7,001 nt of DNA from GCA-020343675 sp964462945 (GTDB lineage: Bacteria; Planctomycetota; Phycisphaerae; Sedimentisphaerales; Anaerobacaceae): NCBI GenBank assembly GCA_964462945.1, contig CAYWZW010000123.1:1-7001 (forward strand), written 5' to 3'. A program made the translations under genes and the position numbers. Below the pieces are notes generated by a model that saw only the letters and a list, made by a program, of their open reading frames with translations, was not told where the DNA came from and made no database searches. The first letter of the stretch is position 1. Each line of letters opens with the position of its first letter. Below are positions 1 to 6,122 of the stretch, in pieces.

Positions 1-48
1 CTTCGTTAGTGAAAACGGCGAGCAATCTAGCCAAAACTGCATGAACGC

Positions 49-204
49 TTACAAAAAATCAACGTGATGCCTGAAGCTCCGCGCATCAAGAACAAACATC
101 GAGTCATACTGGCTTTTCTTAAAGCCCCCATCCCCAAAGCCTTCGGCTTTGAGGCTGCCACCCATGCCTAACCCTATCACCAAAAGCATCAATCTGCTGG
201 CCAC
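49..204 (-). CDS. Possible small exported peptide (51 aa) or gene remnant
   Basis: I do not recognise this ORF. The GTG at 204-202 is preceded by AAGGAG (positions 215-210, minus strand) with a 5-base spacer, a good ribosome site, so I prefer it to the GTG at 237 that overlaps the moeA stop. The first ~20 residues read like a signal peptide: one Arg, then the hydrophobic run LMLLVIGLGMGG, then SLKA-EG as a possible cleavage site. The rest is glycine-, lysine- and histidine-containing with no motif I know. It lies just downstream of moeA on the same strand and could be co-transcribed. Against it: it is very short, contains a perfect hairpin (136-150), and could be a degraded or repeated intergenic sequence. 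Reality as a gene is uncertain. Confidence 0.3.
   Translation of the reverse strand: MASRLMLLVIGLGMGGSLKAEGFGDGGFKKSQYDSMFVLDARSFRHHVDFL
136..150. other. Perfect 6-bp hairpin (AAAGCC/GGCTTT, 3-base loop)
   Basis: AAAGCC at 136-141 is followed by TTC and then its exact reverse complement GGCTTT at 145-150. It lies about 75 bases past the moeA stop on the minus strand, where a transcription terminator would be possible. No T-run follows on either strand, so a classical intrinsic terminator is not supported. It falls inside the doubtful small ORF. Confidence 0.3.
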
Positions 205-224
205 AAGATCTCCTTGGGGAATGC

Positions 225-1445
225 TCAGTTTCTCCACAGGACCTGAACCTGTATCTGCCGGTGCCCTTCTAATTGTTCGATCCCCTCAGGGATTTTGATC
301 AGCGCATTTGCGTTTGCCTGTGATCGAAGGCGGCTCTTCATCTCCAGCGGACGAACAAACCACTGCCCGCCATTTTCCTCTATCACCGCATAAAAAAACT
401 GGGTCCAGTCTTTCTGCCCTGTCACCGTTTTTGTCAACGTCGCCTCTGCGTATTCAAAAGGAACTGGGGACCTGCCGGCCAACCGGAGCAACCCGGGCAG
501 GGCAATCTGCAGGAAGGCTATCTCGTTGGAGGGTGGGCCGCCGGGAAGACAAAACACGGTTTTGTTGTTCAGCAGAACCAGTGCGACAGCTTTTCCCGGT
601 CCCATTCTGACGCGGTGGAAAACGACTTGGCCGCCCATATCCTGTATGACTTTTATGGTCAGGTCGCGGTCACTCTTCCAGGCCCCGCCGCTGGTGATCA
701 GAACATCGACGTGCTCTAACATCCTCTCAGCCGCTTTGGCAAGACTATCTGCTTGGTCGCCGACGAGCGCAACTTCGGCCTCTATATGGAAGTGCTTGAG
801 CCACGAAAGCAGCGTAACAAGATTGCTGGCGTAGAGCTGTCCCGGCCTGAGCGGCTCGCCGGGACTGACCAACTCGTCACCCGTGGCGAGGATGCCGACT
901 CGTGGCCGGGGATGGACTCGGACGGTGGAAATTCCGCCGGCGGCCAAGAGGCCGGTCCTGGCCGGCGTCAAAACCTCGCCGCGAGACGCCACGGGTTCAC
1001 CAACCGCTACGTCATATCCCCGCTCAATTATGTTTCTTCTGGGATCCAAGTCTCGCAGGCATGATACCCAACCATCCTTCTCGCGGGTGAATTCCTCGGC
1101 GATTACGGCGTCGGCGCCGTCAGGAATTCTCGCTCCGGTCATAATCTTGACCGCCGCCCCCGGCGTGACCGCTATTTCTGAACTGCCTCCAGCCACAGAC
1201 GTTCCACATACCTTCAGCTTGACAGGCCGATCTTCCGAAGCATTTTCCAGGTCGCTCCAGACGACGGCATAGCCATCTTTCAAAGACGTGGGCACAGAGG
1301 GGCAATCGGCCTTCGCGAGACAGTCTTCGGCTGCCACCAACCCTCCAACCTCATCTACCGGAAGATATACCGGAGCAAGGGGAGTCAAATGGTCTAACAC
1401 CCTCGACAGTGCCTCTTCAAGGCCAATGTCATATTCTGCACACAT
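225..1445 (-). CDS. moeA: Molybdopterin molybdotransferase MoeA
   Basis: MoeA inserts molybdate into adenylylated molybdopterin, the last step of molybdenum cofactor synthesis in the cytoplasm. At 406 aa it is full length for the family. Visible hallmarks: SLKDGYAV (about 54-61, active-site Asp57), the block PGAAVKIMTGARIPDGADAV (95-114), RRNIIERGYDV (136-146), PRVGILATGDELV (181-193) in the MoCF-binding fold, VGD (228-230), SGGAWKSDRD (252-261) and MGPGKAV (281-287) with PGGPPSN (301-307). The acidic residues expected at the active site are present. Compared with E. coli-type MoeA, MDGYA is KDGYA, the GGVSVGDYD segment is GGAWKSDRD, and PGNPVS is PGGPPSN; I recall the last as typical of a separate MoeA-like subfamily. 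The ATG at 1445 has no close SD; a GGAG lies 21 bases upstream, next to another ATG in a different frame. No other cofactor genes are adjacent, so which molybdoenzyme it serves cannot be told. Confidence 0.92.
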   Translation of the reverse strand: MCAEYDIGLEEALSRVLDHLTPLAPVYLPVDEVGGLVAAEDCLAKADCPSVPTSLKDGYAVVWSDLENASEDRPVKLKVCGTSVAGGSSEIAVTPGAAVKIMTGARIPDGADAVIAEEFTREKDGWVSCLRDLDPRRNIIERGYDVAVGEPVASRGEVLTPARTGLLAAGGISTVRVHPRPRVGILATGDELVSPGEPLRPGQLYASNLVTLLSWLKHFHIEAEVALVGDQADSLAKAAERMLEHVDVLITSGGAWKSDRDLTIKVIQDMGGQVVFHRVRMGPGKAVALVLLNNKTVFCLPGGPPSNEIAFLQIALPGLLRLAGRSPVPFEYAEATLTKTVTGQKDWTQFFYAVIEENGGQWFVRPLEMKSRLRSQANANALIKIPEGIEQLEGHRQIQVQVLWRN

Positions 1446-1461
1446 ATCGAATATTAAACAT
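1429..1461 (-). other. Possible 10-codon leader ORF overlapping the moeA start
   Basis: On the minus strand GGAG (1470-1467), a 5-base spacer and ATG (1461-1459) open a 10-codon frame (MFNIRYVCRI) that stops at TGA 1431-1429, past the moeA ATG at 1445 and in another frame. The best ribosome site in front of moeA therefore serves this mini-ORF, which could couple translation to moeA. The AT-rich stretch also resembles intergenic repeats that I recall as translating to NIRY-like peptides, so it may simply be repeat sequence. Confidence 0.2.
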
Positions 1462-1485
1462 CAAAACTCCGGCGAGGGCAACCAG

Positions 1486-1527
1486 CCCGCGTCGCGGGAA
1501 ATCCGACCTGCCCGACAGCCGGCAGGT
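1486..1527. repeat. Pair of adjacent GC-rich palindromes (REP-like)
   Basis: Two perfect inverted repeats lie eight bases apart. The first is CCCGCG at 1486-1491, a central T, and CGCGGG at 1493-1498. The second is ACCTGCC at 1506-1512, an 8-base loop, and GGCAGGT at 1521-1527. They sit in the spacer upstream of moeA and are much more GC-rich than the AT-rich sequence on both sides. This composition and position suit an interspersed palindromic (REP-like) element; only one copy is visible here, so the repeat nature is inference. Confidence 0.5.
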
Positions 1528-1644
1528 GGGGGCATTGAGAAATTTCTGCAAAAATTTGCCAATAAAAAGCTGGCACAAACGTCTATATAGATGAAGGAAA
1601 CAGATTTCGATAGTTGTGAGAATTTGTGATGAAGGACCCAAGCT

Positions 1645-1896
1645 ATGGATTCACAGGACATAATCAGGACAGGTCGCAGGGCAAAAAGTGAGACTGAGGC
1701 CTTCATCAATCGTTACCTTAACGACCGAGCCAAAGGGTGGCCCAAGCTTTGTCTTTGCAGCTCAGTTTGCACCGCTTGTCCTCAAGGCCAGCCCGCCGTC
1801 CGCGTGGCGGGCCAGCAGGTAGGGGCCGGCCTGCGTGGATCCCGCACGGCAGCTATGAGAGTTTTCAGGGGCGTTGAAAGGGCAATATCGGCTTAA
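1645..1896 (+). CDS. Hypothetical 83-aa ORF with good ribosome site, probably remnant
   Basis: I do not recognise this ORF. AAGGA at 1632-1636 with an 8-base spacer precedes ATG 1645. The first ~32 residues (MDSQDIIRTGRRAKSET at the start) look like ordinary soluble, charged protein. From about residue 33 composition changes to Cys-, Gly- and Ala-rich low-complexity sequence, and this part spans the GC-rich palindrome at 1791-1812. The stop TAA (1894-1896) directly abuts the ATG of the pectate lyase gene, which could allow translational coupling. One reading is a gene start whose 3' part was replaced by repeat sequence; the other is that the ORF is fortuitous. Confidence 0.25.
   Translation: MDSQDIIRTGRRAKSETEAFINRYLNDRAKGWPKLCLCSSVCTACPQGQPAVRVAGQQVGAGLRGSRTAAMRVFRGVERAISA
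1791..1812. repeat. GC-rich palindrome upstream of the pectate lyase gene
   Basis: GCCCGCC at 1791-1797 and its exact complement GGCGGGC at 1806-1812 enclose an 8-base spacer. It is the third strong palindrome in the spacer and differs in sequence from the two at 1486-1527. No T-run follows, so it is not an obvious terminator. It may be an interspersed REP-like unit, or form a stem in the 5' region of the lyase transcript. Confidence 0.45.
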
Positions 1897-3342
1897 ATGA
1901 AAACTAATCGCTGCATCAGCATTTTCATCATCGCTTTGGCCCCGTGTCTTGGCCTTGCTGGCGAGCCTGTCACCCGCCAGGAGGCCGCACAAGCATTGCG
2001 AAAGGCGGTCGAGTTCTTCCACTCAGAGGTGTCCTGCCAGGGCGGTTATCTCTGGCGGTACAGCGGGGATCTCGCCCTGCGGGAAGGAGAAGGCAAAGCG
2101 AGCCGGACGATGGTCTGGGTCCAGCCGCCGGGGACGCCGACCGTTGGCCAGGCATGTCTCGAGGCGTATGAATCCACCGGCGACGGCTTCTATCTCGGCG
2201 TCGCCCGCGACGCCGCGTATGCGCTGGTCCGGGGCCAGCTTCGGTCCGGCGGATGGTTCTATCATATCGAGTTCGACCCGGAAAAAAGGTTGTCGTACGG
2301 CTACCGGGACATTCCTGAGCAGCGGGGCCAGAGGCAGAAGACCACGCTCGATGACGACACCACGCAGTCGGCCGTTCGCTTCCTGATGCACGTTGACAGA
2401 GTTCTTCAATTCAAGGACGCCAAAGTCCACGAAGCTTCTGACTACGCACTCAAGAGCATGATAGCGGCCCAGTATCCCAACGGCGCCTGGTATCAATGGT
2501 GGGATTCTTATCCAAGCCCCGCAAGTGCCGTAGAATATCCCGTACTCAACGCCTCGTATCCCAAGTCGTGGTCGCGAAAATGGCTGAACGATTGGACCGG
2601 CCGCTATTTCATCAACGACAATCTCGCGGCGGATATGATCGCTACAATGCTGGAGGCTTATGAGATATACAATGATGAAAAGTACCTGGCCTGCGCTCTT
2701 AGGGCGGGAGATTTTCTCCTGCTGGCCCAGATGCCGGACCCGCAGCCGGCGTGGGCCCAGCAATACGACCCGAACATGCACCCGGTTTGGGACCGCAAGT
2801 TCGAGCCGCCGGCGATTAGCGGCCTGGAGTCGCAGGGCATCTGCGACGCATTGATGCTGCTCTATACCAAGACCGGCAAGAAAAAATATCTGGAGCCCAT
2901 CCCACGAGCGCTTGAATATCTCCGTAGCTCCCAGCTTTCCGAAGGCAAATTGGCGCGCTTTTACGAATTGCAGACAAACCGCCCGCTGTATTTCACGAAG
3001 GATTACAAACTCACATACGACGGCGGCGACGTGCCGACCCATTATAGCTTTGTCGTCGATTCGAGACTGAACCAGATCGAGGCTCGATACCGCGATTTGC
3101 TTGCAGCGGACCCGGAAAAGCTCAAAGCAGAGAAACCGCAGAAGACCGGTTCGCTGACACCCGCGCTGATCGCTCAGGCAAAAAGGGTTATAGCCGGCAT
3201 GGATAATCGCGGCGCGTGGGTCGAACGCGGCAGCCTCAGAGCACACAAGATCGAACCGGCCTCCGGCGTTATCGACTCCCGGACTTATGTGAACAACGTC
3301 GGGACACTGTGCCGGTTTCTCTCCGCCGCTAAACAAGACTGA
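1897..3342 (+). CDS. Secreted pectate lyase-like protein (PelA/Pel-15E, PL10 type)
   Basis: Members of this family (Pec_lyase, polysaccharide lyase family 10) cut polygalacturonate by beta-elimination using an alpha/alpha-toroid fold. The N-terminus is a Sec signal peptide: Lys2/Arg5, hydrophobic residues 7-21, likely cleavage near A21/G22. Family-type segments in order: SGGWFYHIEFD (117-127), TLDDDTTQSAVRFL (150-163), AAQYPNGAWYQWW (190-202), YFINDNLAADM (237-247), WAQQYDP (286-292) and FEPPAISGLESQGI (302-315). The order and wording match what I know of PL10 proteins, where TIDN.AT, QYPNGGWPQ, NDNA, WCAQHDP and LSGSES occur. An N-terminal block with VWVQPPGTPTVGQA (73-86) and a C-terminal extension with YDGGDVPTHYSF (374-385) suggest a variant group, so true substrate is uncertain. 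The ATG follows directly on the TAA of the preceding doubtful ORF; the nearest SD-like GAAAGG is about 16 bases away, weak. A 449-codon antisense ORF covers it but looks like a codon-bias shadow. Confidence 0.82.
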   Translation: MKTNRCISIFIIALAPCLGLAGEPVTRQEAAQALRKAVEFFHSEVSCQGGYLWRYSGDLALREGEGKASRTMVWVQPPGTPTVGQACLEAYESTGDGFYLGVARDAAYALVRGQLRSGGWFYHIEFDPEKRLSYGYRDIPEQRGQRQKTTLDDDTTQSAVRFLMHVDRVLQFKDAKVHEASDYALKSMIAAQYPNGAWYQWWDSYPSPASAVEYPVLNASYPKSWSRKWLNDWTGRYFINDNLAADMIATMLEAYEIYNDEKYLACALRAGDFLLLAQMPDPQPAWAQQYDPNMHPVWDRKFEPPAISGLESQGICDALMLLYTKTGKKKYLEPIPRALEYLRSSQLSEGKLARFYELQTNRPLYFTKDYKLTYDGGDVPTHYSFVVDSRLNQIEARYRDLLAADPEKLKAEKPQKTGSLTPALIAQAKRVIAGMDNRGAWVERGSLRAHKIEPASGVIDSRTYVNNVGTLCRFLSAAKQD

Positions 3343-3408
3343 CCCTTCTGATTCCTCATCAAACAAGCTCACCTGTTGACTCGTACAAGTAATGGGTGCG
3401 AAATCTGC

Positions 3409-3437
3409 TTGTTCGCAGCTTATGGCGCCGCTACAAT
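3409..3437 (+). promoter_or_regulatory. Weak sigma-70-like promoter candidate
   Basis: TTGTTC (3409-3414), a 17-base spacer and TACAAT (3432-3437) resemble a housekeeping promoter; the -10 matches 5 of 6 consensus bases, the -35 only 3 of 6. It lies in the 139-base gap after the lyase gene and would give a leader of roughly 38 bases before the ATG at 3482. A TTGACT at 3376-3381 is a better -35, but I see no good -10 at the right distance. Confidence 0.27.
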
Positions 3438-3469
3438 TTTATCGGGTCATTTTCTCGTGCGTTAAAAGA

Positions 3470-3475
3470 AAGGGG
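3470..3475 (+). promoter_or_regulatory. Ribosome binding site that sets the start at 3482
   Basis: AAGGGG, preceded by further A residues, ends six bases before ATG 3482. An upstream in-frame ATG at 3392 would add 30 residues but has no such site and would bury the Tat signal inside the protein. The site therefore supports the shorter form. Confidence 0.75.
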
Positions 3476-3481
3476 TTCAGC

Positions 3482-4447
3482 ATGGTTCGAAAACTTGAGC
3501 GACGTGAATTCCTGGGCGCTGCTGCAGCGGGCGCACTATTGAGTTCTCATTCCCTAAGACAAGAGACAAACGGCAGCGGTCCTCCAGCGGAGCGTGAGGT
3601 GCGGCTCGAATTCCTTCGGCCCAAAGAGATTGAAGAGGCCCAGACTGCATGCCCGACCATCTTCCAGCCGCTTGGAACGATCGAATGGCACGGCGTCCAT
3701 AACGTGGTCGGCGTCGATTCGGTGAAAGCGCATGCCTTGTGCGTTCGCGCCGCCCAAAAAGGAGGCGGCCTGGTCGCACCCGCTCTTTACGGCGGCGTCG
3801 GGGGTCTGAATCAGCCGCACACGTTCGTCATGGAGCCGGAGAACAGTATCTTTTCCAATCTCCTTCGGCCATGGCTGGAGCAGCTCTGCCGGGAGATGGC
3901 CCGCGACGGATTCCGTGCGATCATCATTTTCACCGGCCACTACGGTGCGGCCCAGCAGATCGTCGTCCGCGAGACGGCGGTCCGCATGAGCCGGGCGCTG
4001 GCGATTCCCGTGCTCGGCACGCCCGAGTATATGCTGGCTCTGGACGTGAATTATACCGGCGACCATGCGGCATGGGGCGAGACCTCGCTGATGATGCACC
4101 TGTATCCCGATACAGTTGACCTCTCGCGGCTCGGCGAGCCTCCGCATAAAGGTGTCGGCGGACGCGACCCCAGAGAAGCTTCCGCTAAAGACGGACGTGT
4201 GATCACTGAAACGATTGTCTCGCGGCTTGCGACGCTGGCCCGGAACATGCCCGCCTGGGACGCAAAGAAGCTCGATGCGTTTATCGACGCTGAAGCGGCC
4301 CTCGTCGCTAGGCAGCTCTCAGCGCCGAAGGGCAAGGACGCTATCTGGACCGCGTGGCGCAATATCGGCAGCGCAATGCGTGACTACGGCAAACAGCTTG
4401 CAGAAGAGGACTTTGAGCAGATCAAGTCGTCTGTTGCGAAGTTATGA
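3482..4447 (+). CDS. Tat-exported creatininase-family amidohydrolase
   Basis: Creatininase-family (PF02633) enzymes are metal-dependent hydrolases of cyclic or linear amides; creatinine is only one substrate, and here the substrate is unknown. The 321-aa product starts MVRKLERREFLG followed by Ala/Gly/Leu residues 13-20: a twin-arginine signal (R7, R8) pointing to export of a folded, probably metal-loaded protein. The metal-site motifs follow: GTIEWHGVHNVVGVDS (65-80, with E68, H70, D79), TGHYG (151-155, H153) and HAAWGETS (195-202, H195 and E200). In Pseudomonas creatininase, as I recall it, the second motif is GHYEN, whose Glu binds metal; here that position is Gly155, closer to the GHGG form of other family members. 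The gene probably starts a three-gene operon with the oxidoreductase 21 bases downstream. Family membership is firm; function is open. Confidence 0.87.
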   Translation: MVRKLERREFLGAAAAGALLSSHSLRQETNGSGPPAEREVRLEFLRPKEIEEAQTACPTIFQPLGTIEWHGVHNVVGVDSVKAHALCVRAAQKGGGLVAPALYGGVGGLNQPHTFVMEPENSIFSNLLRPWLEQLCREMARDGFRAIIIFTGHYGAAQQIVVRETAVRMSRALAIPVLGTPEYMLALDVNYTGDHAAWGETSLMMHLYPDTVDLSRLGEPPHKGVGGRDPREASAKDGRVITETIVSRLATLARNMPAWDAKKLDAFIDAEAALVARQLSAPKGKDAIWTAWRNIGSAMRDYGKQLAEEDFEQIKSSVAKL

Positions 4448-4454
4448 GTTGATG

Positions 4455-4460
4455 TGGAGG
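4455..4460 (+). promoter_or_regulatory. Ribosome binding site that sets the start at 4469
   Basis: TGGAGG lies eight bases before ATG 4469, seven bases after the creatininase-family stop. An in-frame GTG at 4454 overlaps this site, so it is not a likely start. MKAAVI at 4469 is also the usual N-terminus for MDR oxidoreductases. Confidence 0.75.
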
Positions 4461-4468
4461 TACGAACA

Positions 4469-5506
4469 ATGAAGGCGGCGGTTATTCGTGAGCACGGCGG
4501 ATTGGACTGCGTCAGGATTGAAGACGTTCTTGAGCCGAAGGCGGGCGAGGGTGAAGTTGTGCTGGAGGTTCGCTCGGCGGCGCTGAATCATCTCGATATT
4601 TGGGTCTGCAAGGGCCGGCCGGGCCTTGCGCTCAAGATGCCGCACGTGCTCGGCTCTGACGCCGCCGGCGTGGCTGCCGAGCTCGGATCGGGCACGCACG
4701 GCGTAAACGTCGGCGACGAAGTTGTATTGAATCCGGGCCTAAGCTGCGGCTGCTGCGAAAGCTGCCGCCGGGGCCAGCAGAGCGAATGCGCATCGTTCTC
4801 CATCGTGGGTACGACTACTCCCGGCACGTTCGCCGAAAAAGTCGCGGTACCTTTTTACAATGTGTTTCCCAAGCCGGCGCACCTGAATTTCGACGAGGCG
4901 GCGGCGCTTGCTCTTGTATATCAGACCGCCTGGCGAATGTTGATGACGCGAGCCGCTGTCAGACCGGGCGAGACGGTATTGATGCACGGCATCGGAGGCG
5001 GCGTCGCGCTGGCGGCCCTTCAATTAGCCAAACTGGCCGGGGCCGAAGTGATAGTCACTTCATCATCCGATGAGAAACTCTCCAAAGCCGGAGCCTTGGG
5101 CGCCGATCACACCGTCAACTACAGAAGCGTGGACAGCGTGGCAACAGCGGTCAAAGATATAACAGGAGGTCGCGGCGTTGACGTGGTCATTGACACGGTC
5201 GGAGCGAGTACCTGGGATGCCAACTTCAATCTCGTCAGGCGGGGCGGAAGAATCGTGCTGTGCGGCGTCACAACCGGAGCCGAAGCCCCGACCAACCTGC
5301 GAGCACTTTACTGGAACCAGGTGACGATTATGGGTTCAACAATGGGGTCGCACGAAGATTTTCGTCAGATGATCAAGGCCGTTGCCGCCTCTAAGCTCAA
5401 GCCCGTCATAGATTCGGTCAGACCGTTGAAAGACGTCAGAGCCGCAATGGGCCGGATGGAAGCGGCGGAACAGTTTGGAAAGATTGTGTTGAGAATTTCC
5501 GAATAA
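4469..5506 (+). CDS. MDR-superfamily NAD(P)-dependent oxidoreductase (zinc-type ADH-like)
   Basis: A 345-aa medium-chain dehydrogenase/reductase, cytoplasmic, full length. The N-terminal GroES-like half has LNHLDIWVCKG (39-49), GSDAAG (62-67), and a structural-zinc lobe with Cys93, Cys96, Cys99 and Cys107 in the usual C-x2-C-x2-C-x7-C spacing. The Rossmann half begins GETVLMHGIGGGVALAA (167-183); ASTWD (246-250) and DSVRPL (315-320) match a family close to Zn_ADH_like1. In classical ADHs the catalytic zinc is held by a Cys and the His of GHE. Here the equivalents are NHLD and GSD, so catalytic zinc is probably absent and quinone-oxidoreductase-like chemistry on an activated carbonyl or enone is more likely. 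The last Gly of the common nucleotide-binding GxGxGxG is Ala180. The substrate cannot be read from sequence. It lies 21 bases after the amidohydrolase and 37 before the peroxiredoxin-like gene, so it is likely co-transcribed with both. Confidence 0.88.
   Translation: MKAAVIREHGGLDCVRIEDVLEPKAGEGEVVLEVRSAALNHLDIWVCKGRPGLALKMPHVLGSDAAGVAAELGSGTHGVNVGDEVVLNPGLSCGCCESCRRGQQSECASFSIVGTTTPGTFAEKVAVPFYNVFPKPAHLNFDEAAALALVYQTAWRMLMTRAAVRPGETVLMHGIGGGVALAALQLAKLAGAEVIVTSSSDEKLSKAGALGADHTVNYRSVDSVATAVKDITGGRGVDVVIDTVGASTWDANFNLVRRGGRIVLCGVTTGAEAPTNLRALYWNQVTIMGSTMGSHEDFRQMIKAVAASKLKPVIDSVRPLKDVRAAMGRMEAAEQFGKIVLRISE
4608..4629. repeat. 22-base near-perfect palindrome inside the oxidoreductase gene
   Basis: GCAAGG at 4608-4613 and CCTTGC at 4624-4629 flank the self-complementary core CCGGCCGG (4615-4622), with a single G/G mismatch in each half. 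It encodes residues around CKGRPGLA. In GC-rich coding DNA this may be chance. Confidence 0.4.
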
Positions 5507-5543
5507 ATGTGTGTGCGGCTGATTCTTATGGAAGGAGTTCACG

Positions 5544-6122
5544 ATGGCAATGACAGCTTCTACAATGCTCCCGCTGGGCACCTCGGCGCCGGACTTCAGT
5601 TTGCCTGACACAGAAGGCAATTTGGTCTCGGTCGAGGATTTCAAAGAGGCATCGGCTCTGCTGGTTGTCTTTACGTGCAACCATTGCCCCTTTGTGAAGC
5701 ATATCCTGGACGGCCTCGTTGGGCTGATTAAGGAGTATCAGGCCAAAGGGGTCGCCGTTGTCGGGATCAATTCGAATGATGTGGCAGATTACCCTGATGA
5801 CAGGCCGCAGATGATGGCGAAGGTTGCGAAACAAAAAGGGTTCACTTTCCCCTATCTCTACGACGAGACTCAGGATGTGGCGAAGGCGTATCACGCCGCT
5901 TGTACGCCCGATTTCTTCCTGTTCAACAACGAAAGGAAGCTCGTTTATCGGGGTCAGATGGACGACAGCCGGCCGGGAAACGGCATCCCCGTAACCGGAG
6001 CGGATTTGAGAGCCGCGCTCGATGCCGTTCTCGAAGGAAAACGGGTTCCCGTCAAACAGAAACCCAGCATAGGCTGCAACATCAAGTGGAAACACGGAAC
6101 CGAGCCGAAATACGCAGGCTAA
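5544..6122 (+). CDS. Peroxiredoxin/thioredoxin-like family protein (PRX-like, CxxC)
   Basis: A 192-aa cytoplasmic thioredoxin-fold protein of the AhpC/TSA-like group (similar to the PRX_like1 family). APDFSLPD (15-22) is the standard peroxiredoxin entry strand. FTCNHCPFVKH (43-53) contains the redox pair Cys45 and Cys48, both present. VVGINSND (72-79) follows, then CTPDFFLF (120-127) with the cis-Pro region at P122 and an extra Cys120. The tail PSIGCNIKW (174-182) adds Cys178, which I recall as conserved in this family. It may reduce peroxides or act as a disulfide reductase; its partner is unknown. The start is firm: AAGGAG at 5532-5537, six bases before the ATG. It is the last gene of the probable operon with the amidohydrolase and oxidoreductase. 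No T-run terminator follows. Confidence 0.88.
   Translation: MAMTASTMLPLGTSAPDFSLPDTEGNLVSVEDFKEASALLVVFTCNHCPFVKHILDGLVGLIKEYQAKGVAVVGINSNDVADYPDDRPQMMAKVAKQKGFTFPYLYDETQDVAKAYHAACTPDFFLFNNERKLVYRGQMDDSRPGNGIPVTGADLRAALDAVLEGKRVPVKQKPSIGCNIKWKHGTEPKYAG

Noticed and set aside
308..1272. Several plus-strand ORFs opposite moeA
   Set aside because: All are Arg/Ser/Pro-rich shadows of the clearly recognisable MoeA frame.
1571..1590. TGGCAC as a possible sigma-54 promoter element
   Set aside because: The required TTGC-type -12 element is not at the right distance. TTGCCA (1556-1561) with TATATA (1584-1589) has a 22-base spacer, too long for a sigma-70 promoter.
2023..3372. 449-codon minus-strand ORF antisense to the pectate lyase gene
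   Set aside because: It mirrors a recognisable gene with a signal peptide and family motifs; its translation has no fold-like pattern and follows from codon bias in GC-rich DNA.
3392..3481. Upstream in-frame start giving 30 extra residues to the creatininase-family protein
   Set aside because: No ribosome site there; AAGGGG before 3482 and the Tat signal right after it support the shorter form.
3554..4147. 197-codon minus-strand ORF opposite the creatininase-family gene
   Set aside because: Shadow of a gene with intact metal-binding motifs; no motifs of its own.
5526..6121. Minus-strand ORF running under the peroxiredoxin-like gene
   Set aside because: This part is antisense to a clear thioredoxin-fold gene; only its first ~46 codons, outside that gene, are kept as a possible remnant.
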